Shown: positions 25,301-37,870, numbered from the stretch's first letter. The stretch: 64,000 bases of DNA from Epiperipatus broadwayi (GCA_028023455.1 JAQFVV010000187.1:370001-434000); one strand, 5' to 3'. The notes: generated by a model from the letters alone, not told the origin. Program-made: numbers and translations.

Positions 25301-27510
25301 TAAAAATTAACAGGTACAGAATCAAAAAAACAACAAACGTCAATATAAAAGTTCAACATAACCAATTCTGTGACAATAAAAAAACTGTTACAATATATAA
25401 AATGATCAAACAAGAAAATACAAGTTGTAAACCATGATGGATAAAAAAAATAAAGTGGAAATTTTTTCTATATAATAACAAAATTATATAGAAAATGCAA
25501 CTAATATTAATTAAAGTAGTTATCTAAAGAGAATATTTTAACCGCACTTGTTAATATCTTAATGATATATGAGCTCATTGAAGTTTATGTCTAAATTATG
25601 CAAGGAGAGTGTCATGATAAGAATGAAGTATTACTTCTTGGTTGTTAAATTCTAGTGCCTACTTTCTATGTCTTTATATACAACATTTCTCTACATTCAA
25701 AAAAATCTAAATTCTTATAAAAAATTAGTTAAATGTGTGTAATTTCAAAATCATAAAATCTAAATAATGTTTAAGATGTACATGAAAAATCTTTACATGA
25801 AAACTTACACAATCAGATTATAACAGTTCAGCTGTGATCATATGTGTGATAAATATCAGTGGTAGCTTTAACTTAAAACCAAACACTGTTACTTGGATGA
25901 ATTAATGTCCAAAAACCAAATGATGATAGCTAGTTTCATTTTCAACAGTTCATCATATTCTTAATAAAAGCTACTTCAGAGCCATTTGCTCTAAGCTTGA
26001 ATAATCAATAGATACTGATAATAGTATTTATTATCATCTAGTGTCGATTGATTACTCAAGATAATATAATAGATTTCTCCAGAATAAGTGAGGAGAACTG
26101 CTCTTGGAAGCATGTTTATTGTGCTGACAAAGTTATATGTTGTTGGTATATTCTTGACACCTATAGAAGACAATTCTTAATAATTCAGAATGTGTAAATT
26201 ATATCACATAGCAAAATTTATATAAATTTTAGAATATTTCCAGCATTGATTATTAAATGATAATCTTAATGCAAAATTAATATTAATTTTCATTATAGCA
26301 AAATTATATATAATCGTAATATAGTAAATTGAACATAAGGAATAAAAGGAAAAACTAGTGAATGTTTTATAAGTAAAGTAGAAAAGACATTATTTAAAAA
26401 TAAGGAAAATCTAGCTGTAGAAAACTTTTTCTAGCTTATTACCCAAGAAACGCATCTATACCAAAGATTAATTCAGTTCAATTTTGTATATTTATCAATT
26501 TATGCAATCATCATTAACAGTTCCTCTCAAAGTGAATACGGTCATTCTAATTCCAGAATTAAAGAATAAAAAGTGAGATTCACAAATCATAAACCAAATA
26601 TTTCAACATATATTGTATACCAACTTTACTCAGACTATTTGACACTTAGAATGTAGTCTTTTAATTTCTCCAATAAACTTTATTTTAAAAATATTTTAAT
26701 GTATTGCCTAGTTGTAGCTCTCCATCATATTCTAACCTCTAAGTATTGCATCTTTTTATAATGCTTGCCATGACTTAAATGAAAATCAAGTTCAAATTTA
26801 TAAAATATTTTTTAGAAAATTTGTTAACATTAAATTCCTTTTACATGTCCAGTCTAATAAAAACATATCTTTATAGGAATAGATTCCATAGCATCACAGC
26901 TGAAGTACCATTCATTATTATGATATTATCACCACATTTTTATAATCTTATGGCACATCCTTAACTTTCCAGTACCTCAAGTCAACAGTTGGTGGGGGTT
27001 CTAATTCTCAGAACCATATAACTTATTTTTTAATTAACTTGCATACTATCTTTCATCAAATAATGCATTTTAAATAAGTGAACTATTCTTTAGTTTAAGG
27101 ACGGAAAATATTTATCCAATAGGCTAAAGGTTTGTTGTTCAACTGCTTGCTATTGCTTTCTGTGACTTCACAATGCAATAATTATTTACAAATTAATATT
27201 AATTATCCACGTTTTTTCAGCCTTCATTCCATTTTTGGAAATATCCCCCCCCCCACCCAATTTTTAATAGTTTCCAAAGAATAACTAAGCTGTTAAATTG
27301 AACTTACTGAATAGCTACTGCAGTTTTAAAAACTTAAAATAGCATTTTCATATAGCAGATCATTAGTATATTCATTGTTATAGATGCGGGATTAGATTGC
27401 ATGATTTTATCAATATATGTAAATATTAGAACATCAGGGAATATCATTTACAGGCATGTATTAAGTTATTATATTGTTTATAATAGTAATAATAACAAGA
27501 TAGATGTCAC
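22316..27510. other. Intronic or intergenic AT-rich region with faint transposon debris
   Basis: About 22,680-23,900 and 25,990-26,190 read more protein-like on the minus strand with many stops, suggesting old transposon sequence. The 60-codon minus frame at 25,991-26,173 (KNIPTTYNFV...) is the best of these but I cannot assign it. A C-run lies at 27,246-27,255. No splice-bounded exon found. Confidence 0.35.
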
Positions 27511-27519
27511 ATGACTTAT

Positions 27520-27930
27520 ATATAGCTTGCACTTACAAATATGTAAAATTAAGAGCGTGCTAATAGCTCTAAACAAGCTTTTTTTTTTTTATTTATGATA
27601 AATGCTACTACAAGAGAAGACATTCAAATCATTTTTATCTTGGATTGTCCCCATCCCCAGACCGGTTTCGACCTATGGGTCTCTTCAGTGAGAAGTTGGG
27701 ACCTTAGATTTAAAAAACCAACTCAAGCAAAGCATTTATCTAAAAGTTAATTGTTAGAAGAAGATCTGAAACTTTTAGACATCTACATGTCTTTAAAGTC
27801 AGCTCTCCAACTAAAAAAATAATATGGGCCTGAACTTAATTCAGATACTCCATATATTAGTAGGCTATGACTTATTGGATAAAATCACTTTCTAATACGA
27901 AAAATGTTCCTTGATCGTCCCCACTGAGAT
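27520..27930 (-). mobile_element. Hammerhead-bearing repeat, family B copy 1
   Basis: Matches 55,470-55,770 in the same orientation over several blocks: AGCTCT.AACAAGCTTT, the hammerhead, GACATCTA.ATGTCTT, and a GA.ACTCCATATATTA-like end. No coding capacity. A tRNA-like sequence lies immediately upstream on the same strand (27,955-28,022). Confidence 0.6.
27648..27701 (-). ncRNA. Hammerhead ribozyme, canonical core (family B1)
   Basis: Minus strand: CTGAAGA (27,688-27,682; position 7 is free to vary), stem II GACC/GGTC with loop CATA, GAAA (27,669-27,666), a palindromic stem III ACCGGT without loop, and cleavage triplet GTC with the cut between 27,660 and 27,659. Stem I has six pairs (two G-U) next to the core, an internal loop CAA/TG, then CCC-T/GGG-A. 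All invariant core positions are present. A self-complementary, loop-less stem III is a hallmark of Penelope-element hammerheads that work as dimers. Confidence 0.8.
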
Positions 27931-27954
27931 AAGGATAAAAGAAATATTTCAGTT

Positions 27955-28022
27955 TCACTAATCAAAATCGAACTGACTGCCAGTCTATTACATAGGTGCT
28001 CAAATTCACTTGACCTCAAAAG
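27955..28022 (-). repeat. tRNA-like sequence upstream of hammerhead family B
   Basis: On the minus strand GAGGTCAAGTGAATTTGAGC is followed by CAGTTCGATTTTG, a B-box-like string (consensus GGTTCRANNCC), with A/B spacing like a tRNA. It lies about 260 nt upstream of the hammerhead on the same strand. No closed cloverleaf. Confidence 0.4.
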
Positions 28023-28128
28023 AAACTATACCATTAAATAAAATTTAAGAAAGAATTTTTAATTTTTGTTTTAACTTTTTATAAATAAGCATTTTTAAAT
28101 CAAATATTTATGAGAAATAATATCTTAC

Positions 28129-28191
28129 TTGTAAAGATTTATATTCGCTTAAAAGATTTCTCAAAACACTCTTGGTCTTTAAGTTCTCATG
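28129..28191 (-). CDS. Candidate LRPPRC-like internal exon i
   Basis: A 63-nt exon with acceptor CTTTTTATACAG and donor GTAAGA, phase 0 at both ends, 21 codons (HENLKTKSVLRNLLSEYKSLQ split here as HENLKTKSVL and RNLLSEYKSLQ). It is helical in character, like the helix pairs of PPR proteins. The LK...VLR.LL pattern resembles LRPPRC helices, but the exon is too short for certain assignment. Membership in the gene rests on strand, phase and position. Confidence 0.5.
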
Positions 28192-28815
28192 CTGTATAAA
28201 AAGAAATATGATTACGATTAATTTACAAAAGATTTCAAAAAATATTTTTATACTTAGATTTTACAACTAAATAAACTGTGAAACGGTTTAATATTCACAG
28301 GGAGTGAACATTAAATGTAGATTTACAATATTTCAACACTTAGAATGAAAAAATATAATACTTTAATTTCTATACTTTATAAACAATTTTAGATGCTTTT
28401 AAAATGTACTGACAGAAAAAAAAAAAAAAGGAATATAATATTAGAAAAGCTAAAGTTTTCAATAAATTGGAAAAAATCTGATTTTCACCACAATATCAAT
28501 TATTATTTAATAAAAGAGCTATTAGCCACATATGTTCACATCCTTATTTCTATTTTTTGTGACTATTTAATCCAAAAAAATCAGCATAATGCATCCCTCT
28601 CCGTTATGAAAGAGGAAGGAGGGGGCATTACAACTGGACTAATTCAAAGATATATAAAGAAAAATTATTTGACAAAGTGGCTACAGCATTAAAAACCAAC
28701 ATAAAAAAGGAAAATCACTCACCCTAGTTCAAAAGCGTTAAAACACTTAAAAACCCTCAGTATAAAAGAGGACAAGAGTCATCGATCTGTACTGTTAAAT
28801 AATAAATCATTCAAA

Positions 28816-30330
28816 ATGAAAATACCCGCACAAATTACAGCGTTAAAATTCAATAAATTAAACAACTACAACATCAAAACCAAAAAAGAAAAGTTTATTA
28901 TGTGCACATTCAGAAAATATATGCACAAACTATATGATAGAAAGCAGTACCTACAAATCTATATTTCAGGACTATACTGCCTAGATTATTTGCAAATATT
29001 AAAATACACAAAGAATATTACCAGTTCCAATTAATTGACTTTGGAGGAGCATATTATTATGAAACATCCAAATACATATAGTGCAATTATTTAAAAAAAA
29101 ATTAGATTTTAGCCAATACACTATAAAATCATCTTTTGAATTTGTGGATATCATTAAAAATACCACCATTTCCAATGAACATATAATGGTCTCTTTCAAT
29201 GTCACAGAACTTTACAAAACAATAAACTACAAAGAATTAAGATAATCAATGAATTATTAAAAAATAAAGAGACAAATGCACAGAGAAGGGCGTTCATTGT
29301 AGAGTTACTGACATGTATAAATAACAAAACTGTGGCTATATATTGAGGTAATGCATACGAGATGGGAGAATCATGGCCAATATGTAGTTAGATCTTACAT
29401 ATAAAGAAAGTAATATAATTGGCCCTATATTTAACATACACAAGAAATGTATTTACATATGCTATGTTGATGATGTCTTTATATGCGACGGCAAAACAAC
29501 ATCAGTCACATGTTTATCCAATTGAACAAATTCAGAATTGACTTGGACCATTGAACTAGAGAAAGATAATCAAATCCAATATCTAAACTTAAAACTAAAA
29601 CAGATCCATAATGCACTACAATACAAAATGATTATTAACATTCCCCAAAATCAGGATATATGGATGTGAAATCAAAAGTATCACATAAATTTGCAGGATT
29701 AAAAACCTTCCTATACCATAATAATTATTTATGTCAGTTTGAATTGGACAGAATTAAGAATATAGAAATGTATGTAGCTGATTTGACAAAAGCAGGATGC
29801 AACAGAACACACATATACCAATATATACAGGAATTCAAAACAAAAATAGCAAATAAAACTTTTGATCATGGACATAATAATAAAAACTGGATTATTATGC
29901 CATATTTACCACAGTATCGGTAATAAAATAGTACAAATTTGCTCAAATAAATTTAATGTGGGATTTAGAACATCCATTAATTTAAACTTATTAACAACAT
30001 AAAGGAGAAAATATAAACATTCGACAGCCCAATGTAGTTTATGCTGAAGGTTGCAGCCAAAAGGACTGTCCTTATATATACTATGGTGAGACCAAGGCAA
30101 ACCTTAAAACAAGAATGATACAACATTCTCTAATGTATAAAAAATCACAGACAAAAACTGATGCTACTAATACATACCTTATACAATCACGAAAGAGAAC
30201 ACATAGTTTCAATCCTACTTGGGTTAAAATAATGTGCAAAAAGCAAAACAATTGAAAACGAAAATTCAAAGAGGCAAGGTTCATTACAAAAAATGAATAT
30301 GTAATAAATCAGAAAACAAATAGTATTTAA
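28816..30330 (+). pseudogene. Penelope-like element, degraded RT and GIY-YIG endonuclease
   Basis: Plus-strand fragments in several frames appear in PLE order: SSFEFVDIIKNTTIS...IMVSFNVTELYKTI (RT motif A region, about 29,115-29,240), ICYVDDVFICDGK with the catalytic YVDD at 29,463-29,474, IEFLNLKL-like QIQYLNLKLKQ, then VYAEGCSQKDCPYIYYGET (GIY-YIG nuclease, about 30,030-30,110). Stops and frameshifts throughout make it non-functional. PLEs are retroelements whose RT is related to telomerase, with a GIY-YIG nuclease for integration. The hammerhead at 27.65 kb is on the opposite strand and separated by a host exon, so it is not simply this copy's pLTR. Confidence 0.8.
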
Positions 30331-30339
30331 ATCAGCACA

Positions 30340-31005
30340 GTATGGGTTTTTTTAGCAAAATAACCGTGAATATAATGCAAGAGCGTCGTAAGTATCCTTG
30401 GTGCTAATGATTTACTAAGCATATTTAAACTCTGATTTAATACTTCTTTTTTATATTAGTATTAATATGGCAGAATATCAAAATATATTTATATGTATGT
30501 AATACACTTTATTTACATGATGATGTCTTGATGTAATGAGATCATTAATTAAAGTTTATGGTTTAACTTTAAATCATAAATATTAAAATAAATTTTGTTA
30601 AAAAGATGGTTAATTATTGTCAACTTTTGGAAATGGATTGCAAAAGTCATAATTGATGATGAACTAGCTATTTATGTAAATGCCCTTTAAAGTGAATAAT
30701 TGTAATTTCTATATAAACTATATTCATAATTAATAATTTCCACTTTAAAGCAAAACTTTCTGCCAAAACCTGTTTTTCAATTTTTTCCAAATTCTTGAAA
30801 ATAAGCAACTCTAAATAAATTCAATTTTCTTGCAAAAATATTTTAATCTCTTTACAACAATTAATTAGATTTATATATTTATTTCTCTTTTAACATTGCT
30901 TTTCTTTTGGCAGGCATTTACAAAAATCTTAAGCAGCAAAAACAAATTCTATATTTATTCATTTATAAAACCTTAATTAAATTTATAAACAAACAAAAGT
31001 AGCTC
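30340..31005. other. AT-rich non-coding stretch
   Basis: Nothing supportable beyond AT-rich sequence. Confidence 0.4.
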
Positions 31006-31014
31006 TCTGCTAAC

Positions 31015-31095
31015 ATCTATAGCCGGAGTGAGCAAACGGTCGATAGCGATCGGCGGGTCGATCATGCACAGCTTGACAGTCGATCGCAAAACTTT
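31015..31095. other. CpG-rich island with repeated CGATC motifs
   Basis: An 80-bp spot with GGTCGATAGCGATCGG, GGTCGATCATGC and CAGTCGATCGC in otherwise AT-rich DNA. CGATC or GATCG occurs about five times. It may be the remnant of a GC-rich repeat. No coding frame of note. Confidence 0.4.
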
Positions 31096-31099
31096 CTGC

Positions 31100-34000
31100 C
31101 ATCAGATTACTGTTGCCTGAATTCCAAATCTTTTTATTTTTACATTTATAAATTCTATAACTGAGTTGACTGATGGTAACATTCAAACAGTAGTACAATG
31201 TAGTATGTATATGTGTTTTTATGTATTTCGTTTTACTCTTATTCTAAAAAATTTAGCAACTAAGAAATTTGCATTAAAGCATACTACATTTTTTGGCTTG
31301 AGGTTGAATTTGTTATAGAATGCAAAATTTTATTTTAAAAAATTTTTAATCCCTTAATTTTAGATAAAATGATTGCTTAAAAAAGAAAAAAACGTATCAT
31401 TTTCATAATGACTGGGAGGAGCTATATTTCTTTACTATGTATGGTGCCAGGCATTATCAAATGTCCATGCACAAAGTCTGCTGTAAAGAACATTACAGCA
31501 GCTACAATGTAAATTTATATATATTAAGCACAACAAATATATAAATGTGCTACATTAATAATGGAAGTTGGGTCTGAGCATTAGAATACCCACACACACT
31601 AATTTAAAGCAAACATTCAATTGACACAGAAATATTGTAAACAGACAAATACACATATAATAAACTCATGTATTCTTTTTTTGTTATTTATTTATTTTAT
31701 TTTTTTGTATATTTTCAGTATATGTCATTTTATGTATTTTGCTTTTTTCTGAAAAATTCAAATAGAGAAAGGCAAACTTTATTGAACAAATGGATCACAT
31801 GTTGGAACATATTAGTAAAATAAATAATTAAAGTAATTGTTCCAACATACTTGTATATATTTTTTATTTTTTTAATTACTTTTCTAAAAACTGTAATCTT
31901 ATTCTGTAATCAAAAAAATGTTAATTGCTTTGGTAAAAACCTAATCAAAAAGCAAAATGTTTGATAACGAATGTTAAAATTAAAATGTTATTTTTTTTTT
32001 TTAGATAAAATAGAAATTCTTTTGAATTGATATCTGTAATCAAGTGGTCTGAATATTCAAGATGGAAACTTATCAAATCCTAAAATGTAGAATTTAATTG
32101 GAAAAATAAAAAGAAATGTATATGATCTAAATGATAAGGTAAAATAAAGGGTTTGGCTCATTCATACTTCTCAGCGGGAGTACCTGAATTGGTTCTGTGT
32201 GAGTGGGGTTGATAGGTTTTAGCTATGGCTGTGGGATTCTAGTCGAATCATTCACTACTTTGCTCCAGAATTCTCCAATCATCCAGTCACTTAAAGATTC
32301 ATATACGGACTAGACTATTATAGATATTTCTTAAGAAAAAATCCATTATACACTTCTTTTAAGAACTCTTGTTTTCTTAAGGATTTAATGAACCATTCAA
32401 GATAACGGATGAACATTTAATAATAATTATTGCATTATACCAGATAGAAAATATAGAGAAATCTACCAGAGCTTCCACTAAAATGACCATGGGGTAGAAA
32501 ACCAGCCGTGCACCCGCCCTTTCTCTGTCCAAATTGCCAAGATGTGATCACGCCAGTTCCAGCCGGCCACGATAATGACAAAAGCCACCTTGCCTATGCC
32601 TGAATAAGATGAAATCCTTACGATACAGCCAGTTGACTTGAAGCCCACTCAAAAGCGAGTCAGGAGAAGATGAAGACGCCTACATAAGTTTCTTTTAAAA
32701 ATATTTTATTAATATTAAATTAATTCATTCTGATATTTCCGATAATTAGAAATATATATATATATTATTATTATTAATCATTTAAAAAAAAAAAAGAGTT
32801 GTCTCTCCCATATACATATATTGAATTTACGGTTATTACAGGCATAATGATACAGCTTTTACTTAAATCTTTTAATTCATTTTTCTATCCCAAATTCTAG
32901 TATTTTCAGCAAAGGTTGCAATTAGTTTTTTTTTGTTGTTGTTGTTGCTGTTTGTTTTTCTTCTCATTGTTACTCCTGAAAATTGTCATACGTAAATATA
33001 CATGTGTATATACGCGCACATATACTTATAATATTCGGTAAACACGACATCTCATATTGAGTGTCTAAAATGTATTTATCCGTATATATTTTTAAGTTAT
33101 TTTTTGTCACTGCGGCACCTTATGATGAGTGTCATAGGAGTTTATTCATTGTAAATTTCCCGTAAGTAAGTCCACTAATAACTTTACATTTAGAATAGTA
33201 ATGAGTGTATAATTGTGCTGCACGTATATACATGTATAAGAATTTATCTATCATAAAAGCAAATAGATACAGCACCTCATGCTGAGTGCTATATGGTATC
33301 TGAGCTAACACAACCTTATTGACATGTTGTAAAATACGAAATTAGTGAAATATTTTATAGTGCAAATATATGTACATATAGTTTTTTTTTATTATTATAT
33401 TTGCTATCAATAAAAAAGGTTTTAACGTCCTGAGTAGAAGTGTATGCTTGTATAACCGAAGATCTCTTATCTGAAAAAAATATATATCAAATCATACAAA
33501 ATATAACATTTCTACAGGGTAAAAAGCTCAGACCACTTCCATTCATTATGAAACATTGTAAATAGCTCTATGGATTTATATTTTCCTTATTCATTTAAAA
33601 TTGTATTTCAACGCATCAAATGTATATACGGGTCAGTGATAATAATTCATTTATTTTTATTATATCATTTAAAGTACGAAACAGTGGTGGGTATCTGGGA
33701 TTAAATAAATATTTGATCATAATATTAAATTTGTTTTGTTTTCTTATTATTATTTATTTGATAAAATGTACTCTTTCCTTATCAATCACGTACCTATAAT
33801 AACTATTTAACTTACCAATTGAAGACCCTAGATGTAGAGTGTACTGAGCTAACCACATGGGATATCGCTCTACTGTGGTGTTAAATCTTATTCTTATGCT
33901 CCGCTGAACATATGGTATTGCATATTCTTAGGAGGGGGGGGAATTCATTTTTTATTCTTTTTTTAGGAGTGGCACGCAAAAGCTATTTTGTAAATAGACT

Positions 34001-34200
34001 TTTCAAAGATGTGTACTTGCCATAGGTCCTAAACATCTGGGCATTCAAGTAAGATATTAACTAAAGGAGTTTTTAACTGGCAGAGTCCTGTCAATTCACT
34101 CTTTCTATCAGTTTAGTTGGAAGTACCAATATATATGAGTACAGACAATCGGCTAAATTGGTATCCATTTCTTTCCCTGTTAAATCTTGATCACTTCATG
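31100..34200. other. Non-coding region with a GC-richer island at 32,480-32,690
   Basis: The island (with CACCCGCCCTTTCTCTG and CCAGCCGGCCACGA) is compositionally unlike its neighbours and looks like repeat debris. 33,106-33,130 holds short repeat E copy 2. The rest is AT-rich. Confidence 0.35.
33106..33145 (+). repeat. Short repeat E, copy 2
   Basis: GTCACTGCGG..CCTTATGATGA..GTCATAGG, matching 17,305 in the same orientation. A weaker relative (CAGCACCTCATGCTGAGTGC) follows at about 33,268. Confidence 0.45.
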
Positions 34201-34259
34201 CTCAGTGCAAAATTAGGCGCAGAATTCCACAGGGAAGTATGGACCGGTACAGTATAGAG

Positions 34260-34679
34260 ACAAATGTCTTTGTCTAAAATGTCGTGCTACTGTAGCCTTA
34301 CCGAAGAAAGAAAATTTGGAGGCATTTTTCCAGTTTGCACAAAAAGTATCAAAACGACTACCCTGCCAACAGAGAGTTAAGAAAAGGAAAGTTAAAAGAA
34401 TTAAAAGTCCAATTGGGTGCACAGCAATTTTTATTTCAACAACCTATGCAACAATCTAAAATTGTGACTGAAACTTAATATGTTATGACTTACATTTTGG
34501 TGAGACATAAAAAACCTTATCAGGATGGTGAAATTTTAAAAAAACCTTTTCTTGAGGGCAGTGAAAAATTATTTAGAAACTTTAGAAATAAAAACGAAAT
34601 TCTTAATGCAATTAAAGATTTACAACTTTCTAGCCGAACTGTAACTCGGCGTGTTGAAGTTATGAGTGAGAAAAAATAA
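34260..34679 (+). pseudogene. hAT-family transposase fragment (BED/ZBED-like N-terminus), frameshifted
   Basis: First frame: DKCLCLKCRATVALPKKENL (CxxC of a BED-type zinc finger, 34,260 on), then after a frameshift near 34,365 LKELKVQLGAQQFLFQQ, a stop near 34,472, and LVRHKKPYQDGEILKKPFLE with LSSRTVTRRVEVMSE. This order (BED finger, AQQ.LF, ..KPF.DGE..K.., LS..TV.RR.E) is the N-terminal half of hAT transposases of the ZBED/GTF2IRD2 type. The expected histidines after the CxxC are not evident, and the DDE and dimerisation regions are missing. It is a dead, truncated copy. Confidence 0.75.
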
Positions 34680-37600
34680 TTATATTATGTTGAATTATAA
34701 TAAAATAATCAATAATAATTAATAAATAATTTAAATTTTAAAAAGCTTATTTCTGTCAATGTAGCAAAAATATATAATAAATAATTAATAATAATCAATA
34801 AACAAAATTTAAATTTTGTAAGATATTATTTATTCCTTTATTACCCAAAAAGTCAATCGCTAATAGATAATAAATAAATCTCACTGTAGATGACAGTAGA
34901 GTAGAAAGCAGCTTTTGTTTTTATTATATATTCCATAATCCAAAATATTAAATGAATTGTATTAAATGGTCTTTATTTATTAAGGCTAGTCCAGATGAGG
35001 AAAACATGATTACTTAATAATTATGGTGACCGATTATAATACATTATAAACATACAGTATAAAGGAATTGAACAAAAGAGCAAGAACTATTTGTGATGCT
35101 TTATTAATTAATATGATGTGCGAACACCATTTGCACTAAGAACTATTTGATATTCTTTATAAAATGACATTATATACAATATAAAATTTAAGCAGTGTTT
35201 AAATAAATATTAAATTATGCCTCTAAGAAAAATTTCCAAGTTTTTGAAAGATGTCAGTAGAGAATAAATTCTTATTCATTCAAATATTATTCATAAAAAA
35301 ATATGGTCATATATAAACAAAGAGCTTTGCTAATTGCTCAACAAACTTTGTGAAAATGCTTAGCAAGAGAAATCATTTAAAATATCTCTATCAGAAACCA
35401 CACCCATTTTTTTTTTTTAAGATCATATATAATTGTTATCATGTTCTCAAATAAATATTTGCTTTGATGGGCATTATAGATTGCAGTATTGTTAGAAGTT
35501 AATATTATGTGGATAGTGTTTATGCTATAATGTTGATCCTAGTCCCAAAACTCTAGATAGTGTGTAGCTATAATGTGTCTATACAAATTAATCATATTCA
35601 ATCAAAATAGTAAGAATAGGCTGCCCAAATTATAATAGTTTCCCTCACTTTTTTGAAATAAAAACAATTTGTTTGATAGACTTCTTTTCCCAATAGATAT
35701 TTTTTCTATGGTTAGGAAAGTACAAAAAATAATTTGCCTAACCATATAACATATTTATAGTCATCTATTATTCAGTTCTTATGTTTGTGACACTAGTTTC
35801 TGTATTGTACCATTCATATGAAATGACAGTGGCTTATAAATAGCAACTTGTCAAAAAATATTTCTATTTGTTAATTCACAAATTGTTTTAGTAGCTGTTA
35901 CAATATTCAGATATGTGTTGAATAATAGTTTACTCAGCTATAGTCTTTATATTTTTGGCTACTATGAATGCCTGACTCTCACTGTTGGAAAACAAGGATT
36001 TCTTACTTTATTTAGTAGATTTTATTGGCCAATTACCTATGAAAATGCTAACTTCAAAACATTAAATAGTTCAGCATTCAAACACTAATATTCCAGCTAA
36101 ATTAGGCACTACAGTGGCATTTTGATCCCTCTTAAGCTATTTTTTATTAATTGTCTATAAATTCGTGATTTAAATATTAACTAATTCTCTACATTTTGGA
36201 TATCATTCATCATGATATATTTAACCTATATATTACTCACCTTCTCGAATAAATAATTATAACCTAACTTCTCTGGTGGCATAAGAGTTCACACAAAAAC
36301 AAAATTAAAAAAAAAAAAAACAGCTGCTGGGTATTATAAAAGAGAAATTAATTGTCCAGAATATCAAATCATACTGATTTTTCTCATTTCTATAAACTAA
36401 TAAATCTAATACAAAAGACTTTCACAAGTGCATCATGTTTATTCCTTAACATTTAAATGGCCTGATCAACTTTGATACAACATACTCTTCTCATATATGA
36501 CATCTAAGAAGCATTATTCTGAGCAAAAAAAATTAATTCTAACTGTTGGAAAACAAAAAATGTCTACCTAACACATTTTCCAGCAGATGATTTCTATTGC
36601 TTATAGCGAAACAACAGAAACAACATTTGCAACGAGAATTCATTTAGTTGAACAATAAAACTTGACTAATATCATTAAATTTTATTTAATCTGCATCATT
36701 TTGGAATCCATGCTTTGTTTTAGCTACAATTTGTATTTTATTAATAGCACGAGCATTTCTGCTAAGGGTTCAGGGAAAAATATCAACTATAAATAATAAC
36801 TTATATTGCTGCATAACTTGAAGTTTTTAAATAGATTGCAGATCATTTCTCTAGTCACTGCATTTCATTTCTCCTATGCTAGATATATTTAATTCATATA
36901 TTTTGGAATTAGTAGTTAAGAAAACACATCTGCCTGACATATACTTGCAATACTCTATCAAATTGCTAATTTATCACATGATTCTAACTTAAATATTACT
37001 GCTTCTGCAGCATACTCTTTTTCAGTTTGGACTAATAACTTGATAATAAAACAAAGAAGTAAAAGATAGTTTCTAGGAAGAAGATGTACTATTCTAAAAA
37101 TGAACCTGGGAAAATTGAATAGAACTATACTGGTTTGGGATTTATGTAGCACTATTGTCTGGTATTTATTAGCTACTAAAAAAAAAAAAGATCGTTAATA
37201 TGTAACGAATCCAACTATTTATTTAAATGATATGTAGTTATTTTAGCTAGAAGCTAAAATAAGAAAGAAAAATCTTAAATACTCTCACCTGGCAATTTGC
37301 TAAACTGCCTTTTCTTTAAAGTGTAGCTAAAACATTTCTGTGAAGTGGATTATTTAAAGATGATTTATCTGTATCTTAACATTACTGTCATATTTTACGA
37401 AAGTAGTGTCTTTTGAGCTATTTCCAAAGTTTAAGCATCCTGTAAAGTGACGAGATCTCTTTCCATATCAATCATTGTAGAAAATAGTAACCCACAAAAT
37501 CTAAAGGAATATTCATTTCCCTTTTTTAATTTTTAATTCTTTTTTAATAAAAAAGTAAAAATTAAATTAAAAAAAGAGGTAATTTTCAAAGTTACTATAT

Positions 37601-37828
37601 TTACTTCTGTGATAAATATTTTACCTACTAATATATCAACATTTAAAAATAATTTAGTATATTTGTATACCCTACTTAATATTACTTTCACTTTTCAAAA
37701 ATTAATGTACAATACCATTGTTTCAGGGTATGATCACATAATTACAAACTTCTACATTGCAAACTTTAAAAATGTTTTTAATTACTAGTATTAACTTATA
37801 TAATAAATAAAATAAATGTTTAAATTAC
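34680..37828. other. Intronic AT-rich region
   Basis: No exon found. A CTGTTGGAAAACAA string occurs at about 35,980 and 36,543, suggesting diverged copies of a repeat. If exons h and i belong to one transcript, this is all intron. Confidence 0.35.
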
Positions 37829-37870
37829 TCTGTAAATGCAAGTTTTCTTTTCCTCCCTTTCCTCTGTAAT
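37829..37870 (-). CDS. Candidate LRPPRC-like exon h
   Basis: A 42-nt exon: acceptor ...TATTTCCAG, 14 codons beginning ITEEREEKK, donor GTAATT, phase 0 to 0. The intron to the previous exon is 82 nt, matching the short-intron class in this gene, and GTAATT donors also follow exons b, e and f. If the donor is not used the frame runs to TAA two codons later, making it a possible alternative end. Confidence 0.45.

Noticed and set aside
27915-28045. LRPPRC exon downstream of exon i (open frame after TATAG near 28,035)
   Set aside because: The open stretch coincides with a tRNA-like repeat and has no donor.
28393-28692. 99-codon plus-strand frame as N-terminus of the PLE
   Set aside because: No recognisable PLE motif. 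It may be adjacent element sequence, but I cannot support it.
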